Assembly: GCA_954871525.1 (NCBI GenBank)
Contig: OX940864.1
Span: forward strand, 13,200,001-13,264,000
Length of the DNA: 64,000 nucleotides
Origin: Parietaria judaica
Lineage: Eukaryota; Streptophyta; Magnoliopsida; Rosales; Urticaceae
Direction: 5' to 3'
Below are positions 24,869-37,329 of this stretch, piece after piece. The notes under the pieces were generated by a model that was given only the letters and a program-made list of their open reading frames with translations, did not search any database and was not told the DNA's origin. Numbering within the stretch: the first letter of the stretch is position 1; each line of letters begins with the position of its first letter. A program made the position numbers and the translations under genes.

Positions 24869-26480
24869 TTTTTGGTTTTGAGGAAATTATAAATTGTGGT
24901 GTTAAGAAGAAGATAAATAAATAAGTGGTGGAGGAGGTGGTTGGAAATGGCTTATAAATTAATATTGTGATTAAGACTTGCATAAGTTGGTGGTGGTGTT
25001 ATTCTTTGTCATTCAATACACAAAAAAAAAAAAAAAAAAAAGATTGAGAAAGCCAAACATGATCAATCATTGATTCCCTTTCCTTTAGATTAAATATATG
25101 TCATGTTACATGAAAATACTTTATAAATGTGACCATAATTTACTTATATTTAAAGGGTGTTGTTAGTGTGTCTAATGTCATGAATCTTCTGTTTAAGTGC
25201 ATGGCTTGACTTTCTTGCTTCTTCTTTTGGCTTTTTAGCATTATTCTTGTACCTACCATAATTTATTTTATTTTTCGTGCCATTTTGGTGTACAAAAATC
25301 CCTCACCGACAGTTTCATTTAATGCATGTTTAATTTTGAAATTAAAAATTTCAAAGAAAGATTATTTTATTTTATTTTATTTTATAAATAGGGTTTACAA
25401 GGAATAAGCTTATATAGTTGAGTTCAATGGTGTTGATCAATTTATATAAAGACAAGAACTTTATGATATGTTTGTGATAACTCAAAAGCAACGAGAGTAA
25501 AGATAGTTGCACATAAATTTTACAATCTTCGGAGAAAACCACCGTCTTCAAAGAACACGGGCAGAAGAGAAAATCGCTGTCTTTGAAAAAGAGAAAAAGA
25601 AAAATCCGACATCTAGGTTAGTTTTCCCTAGTTCGCACATAATTGAGCCGGTCTGTACCGCGAATGCAAGTCCTTAATAAAACGATTTCGCTTACAAATT
25701 TTATGATTAAGCAGTGCTTATTGCCTGGCATTACAATCAATTTTTGGAACAATTCTTGACATATTTAATCATAGTAATAAGAATATCCAATTTTTTTATT
25801 ATAATTTAAATATCAGAGTTAAAAAAGTAGTGTTCTGTGGTTTCATTCAAATGACAAGGAATTTTTGGTTAATGTATTTTGTGACTTTTAAGTTAGGGTG
25901 ACAATTTGATATCATTTTCTGTCAGGGTTTAAGAACCGGTATTTTTTAACCCCAATATAAAATCCTTCTTTTCTCGATTAAACCATTATTATTGATTATG
26001 TGTTTACTCGGGCAATAGTTAAGGGTTAATAGCTAACTTAATAGCAAATTTCATTAGCCAACTTAATATTATCTTCAATTTCATTTGAACTATTTTCTTT
26101 TTTCCATTTGAGCAAAATACGACGACAAGTTCAGTGTCAAGTTTTTAAAAACCGGTTTATTGATTACGAAAAGATCCGAAAAAATCTGGAATTACCAAAA
26201 TCGGGACCAAGAAAGACACATTAAAAGGACAAATTTATAGCTTCAGATAAACAAAAAAGTTAAATAGCTTGTAGAAGAATAAAGAGAAGACATCAGCAAA
26301 CTTTCTACAAAATACTTGGAAGCAATAAAATACAAGAAATGAACTCATTTTGTGTGTCATTTAACAAAACAATTCATAAAGATTCTATAACACACCACTA
26401 ATTACATTCAAACCCTCTCAACAAATTGGAATTTCACCACTTATATTCACAGTAAATTTGAAGCTTAAGTAACCGAAAAA
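24869..26480. other. AT-rich intergenic DNA between convergent FLA and WDL genes
   Basis: No gene is supported. A denser patch at 25500-25740 has no clear frame. Two aaccgg-type repeat patches lie at about 25927-25985 and 26140-26220. Otherwise simple sequence. Confidence 0.55.
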
Positions 26481-26488
26481 ATTAACTC

Positions 26489-29400
26489 TTAAACGCCGAC
26501 AGGCACTTCCTGAAGCACGATCTCCTGGCCCCGTTGATTCGTCTCGGTAGATTCACCGTCTCGGTTCTCGCTGCCGTTTGTTTCGGGAACAGTTTCTTGA
26601 GGCAATTCTGCATTCTGAGCTTGTCGCGCTTTCCCTGCCGCTTTTGCCGTTGTAGACTTGACGGGCTTAGCATCCGCTTTCTCCTGAGAGAGCTTATGTT
26701 GAGACTTTCTAACGACGGGCTTCTTCGAATCAACAGCATCTTTCTCAGACACTGTTTTGGGATTGTTCTGGGTTAGCTTGACGCGCGGGCTTGAAGTGGC
26801 GACACTGTCTGAAGAGCCGTTCGCTTCGGGATTCTTAGTCCTCCCGAGCTTCGGAGATTTGGCACGTGTAGTTGGTATCTGAACTAGGGATAAATACGAT
26901 GTTACAATATTGGTTATCTTACATATCAACATATAGTAGGGCGAATCCCCGGGAAAACTGGTAAAAATCCGGAACAGGATTACACGGTTCTTAAATATCC
27001 TAGATTTTTGGGCTAAGTCCAGGTAACACTGAAACAGTATTCAGAATGGTTCGGGGTTCTTTTTTTAAGATGTGAAAATCTGAAACCGGTTAGTAGGTTC
27101 TTAAAAATCCGCATTCGGCCAAAATTCAATTGATATGATTTACAAATTTCATATAATTATCGATAATATATATAATATAGACCGCCAAACTCCGATTATA
27201 TTTTTAAATTTATATTTGGGTTTTTACACTCTAAATTATGATAGCGGGTTTGGTTTATACAAATTCCGAAATCCGAATTCCCGGTTTCAATTTTCTCTTA
27301 AAAACATGTTTTGAACTATTGGTATACTTGTAAAAGGATTGGTTACCTTTTTTAGTTCAACTTTTGGAAGAGGCTCTCTATAGAAAACCGGCATCGGTGT
27401 CGCTTTGAATGTCATACTCTTCCTTAATTGCTTGATCTCAGCTTCTCGGCTTTCCTATAATTCAAAATTGTTCAACAAATAATTCAGCTATACAGTCAAA
27501 TATCGTAAACCACTGAAAAAACAAATTGTTATCAATAATAAAGGGGTGAAACCCGGACCGGAGACCGGGTCTTTGATTTTTTTTTTCCTCCGGTCCCGGT
27601 TTTCAGGGAACCTCAAAAACTACTCCCAGTCCCTGGAAAAGTTTCTCGGGAATTCCCCTTCCTGGTATTTCACAACAAATTCTCAATTTATAAACCAAAC
27701 TACCTTGGATTTTTCTTGCAGAGTGGTTTTTTCCACTTCCTTTGCCTGAATCTTCTCTTCTAGCTTTGAAAAGAACTGAATTGAACAACGAGCCGAAAGG
27801 GTCAACCAAATATCAATGATTTATCATTCAGAGAGTGAAAAAGTAAAAAAGCGTTGTTCGAAACCGACCTCCTTCCTCTTTGCAGCTCGTTCGTCCAGCC
27901 TTGAGGCAAATGCTAAAGCAGATTTCCGCGAGCGAGGAGTGCCGGTTCTAAATATCAACAAAAGTCAACGGAACGCATACGAAAACACAATGTGCTTAAG
28001 CGATTATGGAGAAAAGAAAAAGCAACATATGGTCATACGAAGTAGTGGAAAGAGTGTCGTCTTCCTCTTTGATGAGCTTGGTTTTGACGGGAGCTAAATC
28101 TTTCTCAACCAGCCTGAAGCGGTTTAATTAACAATAAAGTCACTCAATGACCCGATTTGGATATTTCACTCGATTAACAATCACAAAATTCAGTCGAATT
28201 TGACTTACAAGGACGATTCAGAAGTAGGGGCATTAGCAGTTTCGGTCACAGGGACGAGCTTCTTAGCCTGATGCAAACATAACACAAATTAATGAGATTT
28301 GTGAATGAAAAACCAATGTACGATGCTCCGTGATGTCAATTGAGAATATTAAATTTGGAATTTAATGAATCTAATGACCCATTTGATACAATTTTCTTTG
28401 AGATTTTGGAATTTGATGCCAATGCAACACACAAAGTGGTAACTTGTGGTGCAAGTTTAAGAATATAGTGGCGCGTTTAATACAAATTTCTTGTTTGTTT
28501 TCAGCTTCAATACACTGTTTTTTCGGGATTAAATTTTCACTATTTTATATTTAATTGAAATATTCACTTCATTTACAAAATTAAATAAATGTTCAGGGCT
28601 TCAGGCATGGTTCTAAGAAACGTGAAAACAGGTTCTGAGGCAGCGTGCTTAAACGTTACCGCAGTGTGCTTAAAGCTCGGGATTGAAGATGACAAAGTTG
28701 CCCTTCGAGAAGGAGCTGCAACACTCTTGCTTTCTTCCTTGGTTTGCACCGATGCCACCGAGGCACGCCTGTTCGGGCCCGTTTTCACGGAAGACGTTGT
28801 TCCATTGGGCCCGGGTTTGGGCCCATTTGGGTGGGCTTCTCGTTTTACCAAAAGCCCATCGACACTTTTCTTCATTCCATCAACACGGGCTCCCCTTGCC
28901 GGGAAGGAAAGACTTTGGGAGAGCGCCACCCTCGGGTTTGTGATCTTCAAAGGCTTTTCCTTCGCAGCCTTGCTACTCTTCGCAGCACCAGAATCCTGAT
29001 CACATAGTTACTTCTAAGCTATAGATAGGGGCGAAACCGTAACCGGGAACCAAGATTTTTGAGCTATTTGGGACTTAGTGAAAGAAAAAGAAAACAAATT
29101 AAAAACTAAAATTGGAAAAAACTGATAACCGTAAAAAATGATTAAGAAAATACATTACGTATATGAACTAGGAAACGGGCCAGTGTTTTAAACCCGCCCC
29201 TGCCCCGGTCTCGAAATAGGGACCAAGAACCGATATAAAACTTTCAACCCCTAATTCTAACGAGCATTTTTTTACCTTCACAGTTTTGGCGTTTTTACTC
29301 GGCGGAGCAGTCACTGAGGCTTTTTTCACCGCAACGCCCGACGAATCTTTGCCTTCATTCACTTTGGCGGATTCCGGATTTCCCTTCGCAGATTCTTCGA

Positions 29401-29503
29401 GAAGATCAGCATTATTGTCGTCTTTCTCGGATTCTTCCACACGGTTTCCCTCAACCACGACACACTTCTCGTCCTCCATAGCCGCACCGTTTTGGGATTC
29501 CAT
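26489..29503 (-). CDS. WDL: WVD2-like / TPX2 C-terminal domain microtubule-associated protein
   Basis: Eight coding exons on the minus strand: 29503-29276, 28995-28660, 28267-28209, 28113-28039, 27947-27869, 27775-27704, 27454-27347 and 26878-26489. They total 1347 nt, encoding 448 aa, and all introns are GT-AG. Residues about 245-325 form the TPX2 C-terminal (KLEEK) domain: [20 protein letters not shown], then the block [18 protein letters not shown], then [13 protein letters not shown]. The N-terminal half has SLSFPARG and RRASV-type basic motifs, as in the longer WDL proteins (WDL5/WDL6 type). These proteins bind and stabilise cortical microtubules in anisotropic growth. The acidic N-terminus and basic Lys/Ala-rich C-terminus are low complexity. 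Introns hold aaccgg-type repeats (26938-27300, 27541-27680, 29024-29252). Confidence 0.92.
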
Positions 29504-29518
29504 CTCTTAAACTAACCT

Positions 29519-30370
29519 GTGAATTATAATTAACACAGTAGTTTGAGACTAATATGTCTATATATATAGAAACATCAGTGAAGTGAATAACAATAAATGG
29601 AAATAGGGTCGAGAGTATAAAAACAAAGACCCAAGAAATGCGGAGCAAAAGAGTTTTGTTCATTCTTTGGTTTTTTTAATAAAAAAAAAGAAGATGAGAT
29701 CCAAAAGACACGTCAAAAACATCAAATCTAAATCGGTGATGTCCCTTATCAACATAACATAGAATCCAATGCCACATTTTTCTGCACAACCATATAATTA
29801 CAAAATAAATACAATAAGATCACATTTCATTATAATGTTCTTTACAAACATTATCAACTGATATTCAAAAATCAAAAGTATATCAGAAAATAAAAAAAAA
29901 AATCTGATAGTGAACTTCAGTACTGTCATTTCCCAATTCCCAGATCACAATGCATATAAAGACTTTCGAAAAGGATCAACCCTCTTCTTATTTTAATTTT
30001 CAAATCACATAATTCACGCAGAATTCAGATAAAAGTGAAACCCAGAATTCAAATTCGATTCTTTTTTCACGCAGCGAAAATGGAAAGATCCAATGAAGTG
30101 ACTCGAGTCTAAACTAGTCATATGTTTCTTCTACAGTGAATGAATCCAAAGAAGTATGAACAGTTTCAGATCAAGAACTGAAAGCAGTGAATAACTTACG
30201 GATTGCTTGAAGAACAGTTCGAATTGTGGAACGGAGTGAGAGTGAGAACGGAGCAGAGAGATATTATATCAATGGCGAGAGATTGAAAACTACGCAGAGC
30301 TTGGCGATGGCGATACTCTCTCTCTCTCTCTCTTTCTCTCTCTGGTTTCGAACAAAAGAGAGAGCTTTCA
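29519..30370 (-). other. 5' leader of the WDL gene: leader exon and intron
   Basis: On the minus strand a donor GTAAGT lies at 30199-30194 after 'cttcaagcaatcc'. An acceptor cacag ends at about 29519, 16 bases upstream of the start codon, defining a leader intron of about 680 bp. The leader exon extends from 30200 to roughly 30370 and contains a GA/CT microsatellite at about 30316-30343. Leader introns of this kind often raise expression in plants. The exact transcription start is not visible. Confidence 0.55.
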
Positions 30371-31410
30371 TAATGATGAAGTGGATAGATTGACACAGGA
30401 GGTGCCTAATTACTAGACTACCCCTGGTTAGAGTTTAAGTTTTTGTTGCTAAATAACTGTTAAGCAGTTTCTTTTTTTATTTATATTTAAAAATAAAACA
30501 GATTCAATATTATATGTTAAACTTAGACGTGGGATTGATGTTAAATATTTAATTTTTTTAAGAAAATTAAAGGATTTATTTTTTGGAGGGGATATTTAAA
30601 GGATTTTGGTTAGTGCATTAAGTAATTAGAACACATTGTGTGTGTAATAATTGTTTCATAAATGTGTCATTGTGTATTAATTATATCCATGAAAATTGTT
30701 AGCTGGAACAAAACTAATGAATTGAAGTTCTAAATATTTTAATGACAAACACTAATGAAATTATATGTGACATAATGTGCCCTTTTTTTTGGTCTGTAAT
30801 CCACATGCCATATATGAATTAGTGATTGCTTGTTCTATTCAAGAGATAATTTAAACTAATTAACTTCCAGTGAATAATAAAGCAACTGACCATGATATTT
30901 TAACTATATACAATTACAGCTCCCCACTATGTTACCTCACATAATCATTAAATCCATAAATGACCATTTTCATTAGGTGAAAGGTTAATAAAGTTTGATT
31001 GAAATTGATTAGACAATGAACTTAGGTTTAGGACTAATAGGAAAAAAAAATGCATGTATTACTTTTTTTTTAGGGAAAAAATGCATGTATTACTCTCGTA
31101 AATATGACATTCTCTTGCTCGAAATAATAAGTTTTGTATTGAAAATTAGGTATCGGATATTGAGTACATTATAAATAATGAGTAACTATTAGAGCGTCGA
31201 ATCGAGATACGTATGTCTTAATTATTTAGCCGTATAAAAATTAATTTTTTTAAACGGAATTAGGATTACGGAATCTGGACAACTACAAGTCTACAACATT
31301 CACACATTATAAACTCTTTTTTAAGTACCAACCAAATTTTTTGTGTCTTTTTCACAACAGTTGGATCACTAATTCACTATTACTTGACATATCCCATCAA
31401 ACACCAAACA
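30371..31410. other. upstream intergenic DNA of the WDL gene
   Basis: AT-rich with no frame. A short duplicated 'aaaaaatgcatgtattact' occurs at about 31046 and 31077. No TATA box is clearly placed for the WDL promoter. Confidence 0.5.
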
Positions 31411-31429
31411 GTATAATAATTAATTAATT

Positions 31430-31875
31430 AATCTTGGGGTTAAAATCAAACCCAGGGGTATTATGGTCCAGGAAAATGTGATTGCGCCAACGGAGGGGCA
31501 AAATGGTAAAAGGGCAGGGGAGGGGAAATCCAATGATTGAGGAAGAACAACCGAAGTGGAAACTGTAGGAGAACGTGGGAAGTGTTGGAGCAGCGGCGAT
31601 GACGTGGCGGAATCCTGGATCGTGATTGGACTCACGTTTTGCCAGCCTGGCGCTGTCCCCACACACGCCCACCTACCGGCGCGTGAGCTGTGAGAACGTG
31701 CCGGTACGGAAGCATCTCGGCCGTTGAATCTGGAGGGTGCCTGGTTGGATGCCACGTGGCAGAAGACCCCTCCTTTGGACTTTGGAAAAATTGTCTTTGG
31801 TTTGGGATTTTGTGGGTGGTGCGTTGCATTCAACAGCCTAGCCGCTCTCTCTCTACAAAACGCTCGTTTCATACT
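31430..31875. promoter_or_regulatory. GC-rich promoter-like island with G-box and TGACG motifs
   Basis: A sharply less AT-rich patch contains 'gatgacgtgg' (about 31599), a G-box-type GCCACGTGGCA (31751-31761), 'ggccgttgaatc', and a CT-rich 'gctctctctctac' at about 31844. That is the arrangement of a plant promoter running left to right. No gene body follows; the sequence becomes AT-rich at 31875 and meets a solo LTR at 32047. It may be a distal regulatory part of the divergent WDL gene or the orphaned promoter of a lost gene. Long frames across it look like chance. Confidence 0.4.
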
Positions 31876-32046
31876 GATTTTTTTATAATGAACAAAAAAA
31901 AGATTAATAAGTGACTTTATTTATCTACTTAAAGTCTTAAAAACTTTAAGTGCTGCCGCTCTCTCTCTTTCGTACAATTTCCTTAATTTGTTTAAGAATA
32001 TAAAAACTTGCTCATTATTCTCCGAAGTTAAAAAAAGAAAGATTTT

Positions 32047-32725
32047 TGTTATGCGTATTTTTAAAAGCCTAGGAAAATTAAGGCCTAAATCAAAAAACAC
32101 ACCCAAGAGGCCGAAAAAAAAATAAGGCCCACTAAATCGACTTTGACCCGCTTTGGAAAGTCAACCCGAGCTTGTCTAAAAGGTCAATTGGGCCCAAATA
32201 AAAAACTCAACGGGCTAGACATGAAAAAGTCAACTGAAAAATTCAATGTCCCGACCCGGAAAGTCAACCAAAAAGTCAACAGCCTCGACCCATAAACGGT
32301 CAACTCGGCCCGGCTTAAAAAAATGCAGGGCGCGCCGCGCGCCCTAAAGTAAATAATTTCTAACTCAAATACTCGACTAATTTAAGCTTTGATACGAGGG
32401 CACCCCCGCCACAATCAGTAAGCACTCATGAAGCCAAAAAACCTATGCTTCTCGTTTATTCATGATTTCTAACTCAAATACTCGACTAATGTTGAACGTT
32501 GAGGCGGGTGATAGAGGACCCCCCTTCTGCTCCCCTTTAGAGTTCACATTTTTTTACTCTTTTCTCAAGAACATGAACGGTGGCGGGTAACACAGAGAAG
32601 ATTTTTGGCCCATCAAGACCGAAGTTCAAGCTTCAAGCCTGATTCGACCGTCATGCGGACATCGGGCCCGACCGAAAATCAAGACTTGTGCCGCATTCAA
32701 GTTAGTCGGTTTTTAGGCATTAACA
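32047..32725 (+). mobile_element. solo LTR, family A, copy 1
   Basis: It starts TGTTATGCGTATTTTT and ends GGCATTAACA, giving TG...CA ends. It shares a long body with 58155-59000: the 'aaagtcaac' Pro/Ser-poor region, 'caaatactcgactaatgttgaacg', 'gctcccctttagagttcac' and 'cggacatcgggcccg'. No internal retrotransposon genes adjoin it. Clean 5-bp flanks are not seen (atttt against aaaaa), so the insertion is old or rearranged. This copy has only a short 'gggcgcgccgcgcgccc' palindrome where copy 2 has an expanded array. Confidence 0.75.
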
Positions 32726-33690
32726 AAAAAATTTAATGTTTTTATCCATACAAATTTAACAAGCATGGTCGGCCCCGACGGGAGATGACATAGACACAAG
32801 CCTATAACGATTTTTTTTTTTTTTTTTATCAATTTAGGGTTTCAAATTCAAGATGTATACATATATATTTAAAAGTTTTACACTTATATTTAATTTTTTA
32901 AGTTTCGATAGGGAGCTCCGACAAATTCAGGGGCAAGGAAATAAAATATATGCACTAAAATCAAAATTATACGACCATTTTTTTTTCTTTTTTCAGGTGG
33001 ATCATTCACGTATATACCCATTTGACAAAAAAGACCTTAGCCAATAAGTCATTTGATGAAGCTAGTTGGTTTTTTGTTAGCCAATTATTTTTTAGAGGAT
33101 CTTCATGTGCATATAATTTGATGTTAATAAAGACATTAGTAAGTTATTAAGAGATTGTTAGAAGGCACACTATCGAATGTGTTGGCAAATTAGAAGAATC
33201 CGAAGACAACTTGGGATTCATTCAAGTTCCATTTGTTGAACAAGACATAAATTGTAAATTATGGTATAGTATTTCAACTATGTGACCTTTTATTTTTGTT
33301 GCTTTGTAGATGTGTTTGTTAATTTATACTATTGTGACTTGTATCAAATTATCAACAAAAAGAGAAAAAAAAAAAACAATCAAAAAGAAAAACATAATAA
33401 AATAAACACTATCATTGGCAATTTGGCACACTGTGGGCCACCTCATAAACCCTTTGCCAAATAGAGAATAAATAATGAATTCCATTTGTAAAGGGAAAAT
33501 AAATTAAGGAATGTGACAAACCATAATTTGCGTAAAAAGGATTAAATTTAATTTATTAATTAAATAGTTTAAAAGAATGAGTACATATTACATAATTGAG
33601 TACAACATGAAGCTCATGGGGTGTTTTGAAGTCTCTTCTTGGTTTGCCCATTATCACACAACAACTCATCATTTATTACTACCATTTTTG
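32726..33690. other. AT-rich intergenic DNA
   Basis: No gene is supported. The short frames seen here are AT-rich and match nothing I know. Confidence 0.55.
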
Positions 33691-33694
33691 CATT

Positions 33695-34262
33695 TTCAAA
33701 ACATTTGCTTATTAATATCGTCTTTGTCCTATAAGTAAACCTAATCAATGGCCAACTTTCACATTCCGCGGCTAAGTACCTTAAAACCCGTGATCTTGGG
33801 ACCATGATAGGTTCTTCAAACAAAATGTTAACTGAGAAAATGACGAATTCTTTGTTTCAGTTTACGATTATAGTTTAGACGAATAAAGATGGTCAAGATC
33901 AGTTTTCATTGCTTATTATAATCTTAGTCCTCAAGGTAAGCCTAACTAACGTTTGACAATCTCATTGTGCGGTCAAATACCCCGAAAAGACGTGATCTCA
34001 GGGGCGCGAAAGTTTCTTCAAACAAAATGTTAATTGAGATAACGACAAGTTCCTTCTTCCAATTTGTGTTATAGTTCAGACCGTAAATCTGGTCATGATC
34101 CTTGATTGCTTATTATTATCGTCTTACTCCTATAAGTAGACCTAACTAACGGCCGACTATCCCATTGCGCTGCCGAATATGGTGAAAGCGTAATCTCAGG
34201 TTTGCGAGAGGTTGTTTAAGAAAAAAGTGACCTGAGATAACGACATGTTTTTTTATTTCAGT
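33695..34262. repeat. three degenerate tandem repeats of about 200 bp
   Basis: A unit containing 'tgcttatta-tatcgtctt', 'taag-agacctaactaacgg', 'gtgatctcagg' and 'caaaatgttaactgagataacgac' recurs from about 33707, 33910 and 34107. Copies are clearly diverged. No frame runs through them. Confidence 0.8.
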
Positions 34263-35520
34263 TTTCAATTAAAGTTTCGACGGATGAACTTAGCTATGAC
34301 CAATTTTCGTGCCAATCCTAACTTTGTGTATAAAATTTGTTGTGTTACTCAACTTAGCACAAAGCTTCTAAATTGTGGTGCCATACTGTATTTAACGAAT
34401 ACTTTTATGAAGAACAGAAAAATGTACCTCGTGTCGTGACTTAGGATTCAAACTTATAATAGTGTATGAATAAATAATAGTAATAAAAGCAATGCATAAA
34501 AGCTTTTTGAGTTTTGAGTGTCAAGAGAGACCATACTTGTCCCCCACTTAAGTAAGTAATATGTGTTTAGACTTTAGTGAATAAAAATATATTTGGGAAT
34601 GGGCCATTGTCAACAATTGTTGTTTTGATTTAGTCTCCAAATAAGCATTTCAATTAGTTTTTATGAAGCATAATTCAAGTGACTGTTTTATTTTTATTTT
34701 CAATATTGTATATGTGACCCACAAGAGGTAGAAATGACTATTTGCTTTTTTACAAAGTATGCCAATTCAATTCCATAGATTAAATAATATTTGGTGCTTC
34801 TCCCCTCAACAGATATAATAAAAATAATAATAAAAAGCCTTTTATCTTTCCAACTTGATATGCTGTTTGAAAAAATAATTTTACAACCACTTCATTATTA
34901 TTAATATCCAACTTTATAGCTTAATGCTATTAAATCAAAGTAAAAAAAAAAAGTAAAAATACTCGTAGTCAACATATGTTTTTGTCCAATCTTTTCTGTC
35001 GAATTCAAACGAAAAAGAAGTTAGATAGTTGGATGATCATATAAAAGATAGTTGGATGATCATATGAATATGTATGTTAAATATAATTTAATAGCACTAT
35101 GTTAAAAATTTGACTGACTATAGTAAAAGAGATTGGAAAGAAATACGTCTGTCTTGCATTTGTTAACTTTGAGTTCTTCTACCGTTATTTTTCACTTTAG
35201 CCTCACAGTTACATGGATGTAATGCAAGTAATATGATGTATTCCGTTTCCCTATTATTCTCTTCCAAAAATAAAAAATAAAAAAAATCCCAATTCTGAAT
35301 TTAAATGGCTATGTAATCTATAAGGTTGTTTGAAACACCAAAAATAAAAAAGGAACTTGAATGTTATAAAGATCCTAAATGTGGAGTTCCGGAATCCGGA
35401 TTTTTGTTTTGAAGCTCAAGGGGAATTAAAGCCTCTGAACAAGCTTTGTCACTGCTACTACACATGTATAGTCTGTAATTACAAAAGTAAAAGGCAACTG
35501 ACACTCATTAAGAGATCTCT
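34263..35520. other. AT-rich intergenic DNA
   Basis: No gene. A perfect short duplication 'agatagttggatgatcatat' occurs at about 35022 and 35046. Otherwise simple sequence and the 3' flank of the next minus-strand gene. Confidence 0.55.
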
Positions 35521-36389
35521 TCAAACATCTTTCGCCAAATCGGAAAGATCGACGTGGCCGGACTCGGGTTTGGTTTTGCTCGGTATCTGAGATGCTTCCT
35601 CCCGTGCATACTCACCAAAGAAGACGTTCTTAAAATCCTCGGCGGCTTCTAAGAAACGTTGGAGCCCGGTGGATAAGCTCCTCTCTATAGTTTCGACATC
35701 TCTGTGGAGCCCCGGGAACTGCAGCATTTTCTCTATAGCTTCGATGTCACTTTGCAGCCCGGAGAAACCCAATGCCCCCCGATCCGACGACTCCGGCGGG
35801 ACCGACCCTTTGAGCACCTGGTCGGTGACGTCCTCCTCCGTGTACTCTCTGTTCGACTGCACCACTTCAACGGGGCTAAAATCCGCGAACCAAAAGCGTC
35901 AGCATACACTATTTCATCATACAAATTATGCATTTATTGATATCACAAATGTTCTAAGGTTGTATTTTACTGCTTCTAAACCCTAACAAGCACCCATTCC
36001 AAAAAAGAAGCTTTTTAAGCCCGAAAATTGGACTCGGGCCCGGTTCGAATATTTCCGGGCAGCGGCACCGACGGAGCCCTATGATTTCTTCACACAGAAT
36101 CAATTTCAACAAATTGAATTACAAAGGGGCAACCCTAGATAAAAGCTACTCTCCAATGGTGTTTGGCGATCGATTCCAGAAAATTGATGGAATGATTCTT
36201 GAATAGGAGATGATAAGAGAGGGAAATTGACCTTCCGATGCAGTCTCTGAGGATCTCCTCGGTGGTGTGGCACTTGCGGATGAACTTGCCTGGTTCGACC
36301 TCCTCCGTGCGGCACTGCGATCTCACCACCGTCCTCGTGCCGCAACGCTGGCCGTCCGACCCACCCTCCCTCTTCCGCACTCCACTCAT
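35521..36389 (-). CDS. Mal d 1 / Fra a 1-associated-type small protein
   Basis: Two exons on the minus strand, 36389-36232 and 35875-35521 (513 nt, 170 aa), joined through an AG|C serine codon by a GT-AG intron. The conserved block spans the junction: VVRSQCRTEEVEPGKFIRKC and EEILRDCIG, then VEVVQSNREYTEEDVTDQV. This matches the plant family annotated as 'Mal d 1-associated' or 'Fra a 1-associated' protein, found through its link to PR-10 allergens. Its biochemical function is not established. The C-terminal half (GLQSDIEAIEKMLQFPGLHRD and its near-repeat) looks helical. The length is typical or slightly long. There is no signal peptide or membrane segment. Confidence 0.9.
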
Positions 36390-36638
36390 TCTCTAGTCTA
36401 CTACTGTCCTCGGAATGAGTTGTATGTATGTATGTATAGCTTCGATACTCAAAAACGACGTGATTTGACTTAAACGACGAGTTAACTGAATATTGGTTTA
36501 TATTTTTTTACCGGATTAAGTACCTTTACTTAGATTTTAACAGGAACAAGTACTCTTGCCCAAATGTTTTCTCGTCCACCTGTCATCGAGTTAACAGACA
36601 CGCTTTCCCTAGACGGGGAATTTAAGTGTAGTTGATTG

Positions 36639-37267
36639 CAAGGTTTAAAATGCCGCTTGCCGATTTCGTTTCGCAATATCCATTTCACGGATATATCGTT
36701 TGTCGATGGGCAAATCGGAAAAAAGGGGCATGCCGCATGCCGAAAATACCGCACATTTTCCATGGGCATACCGCATGCCGATGGGGTTTTCGACGGATAT
36801 TCTGGAAAATATTTTTGAGTATTTAGGCAAGATATTTATATAGGTTTAAACCTACATATTAAATAAATACAAGACATAATTGTATACAACAAAACACATT
36901 TTTAATTTAAATATGTAGACGAAATGTATAATATTATTAGTTGAAGACTTGAAGTGTAATATTAAGTCAATTTATTTGATGAAGTGAATACGTAGGTGAA
37001 GTGAAGTGTATAAGATTAGTTGAATACCAAACATAATTATTTTTGCCGAAAGTTTGCCACCAAATTTTTGCTTTTTATGGAAATTCGCACCACTTTTCTA
37101 CGTTTTCCTTCACAAAAACGACATTGGGCAGGAAAATGGGCATGCCGAAGGAATTTCGCGAAAAATGGTAAAACGACAGAGATAACCGCAGGCTTTCGTT
37201 TCGATTTTCCTTGAAAAAAGAATATCGATGGGCATGCCGATGGATATTCGGGAAATTTTATACCTTG
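36639..37267. mobile_element. non-autonomous hAT element
   Basis: The left end CAAGGTTTAAAATGCC and the right end (reverse complement) CAAGGTATAAAATTTCC form terminal inverted repeats. The flanks gttgattg (36631-36638) and cttgattg (37268-37275) match at 7 of 8 positions, the duplication size of hAT elements. The interior carries GGCATGCC palindromes and 'gatattc-ggaaa' words near both ends, likely subterminal repeats for transposase binding. There is no transposase. It shares the CAAGGTT terminus with the element at 50281-51145. Confidence 0.8.
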
Positions 37268-37329
37268 CTTGATTGAGGATATTTTATCCGGTAAAAAAAG
37301 TTAAAAATATAGGTCGGCAATTTAATTTT

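Noticed and set aside
28589..28999. Plus-strand frames across WDL exon 2
   Set aside because: Antisense shadows of a confirmed minus-strand exon.
31420..31872. A 150-codon open frame on the minus strand
   Set aside because: It overlaps a promoter-like island, has no recognisable domain, biased composition without codon structure, and no splice partners. I take it as a chance frame in less AT-rich DNA.
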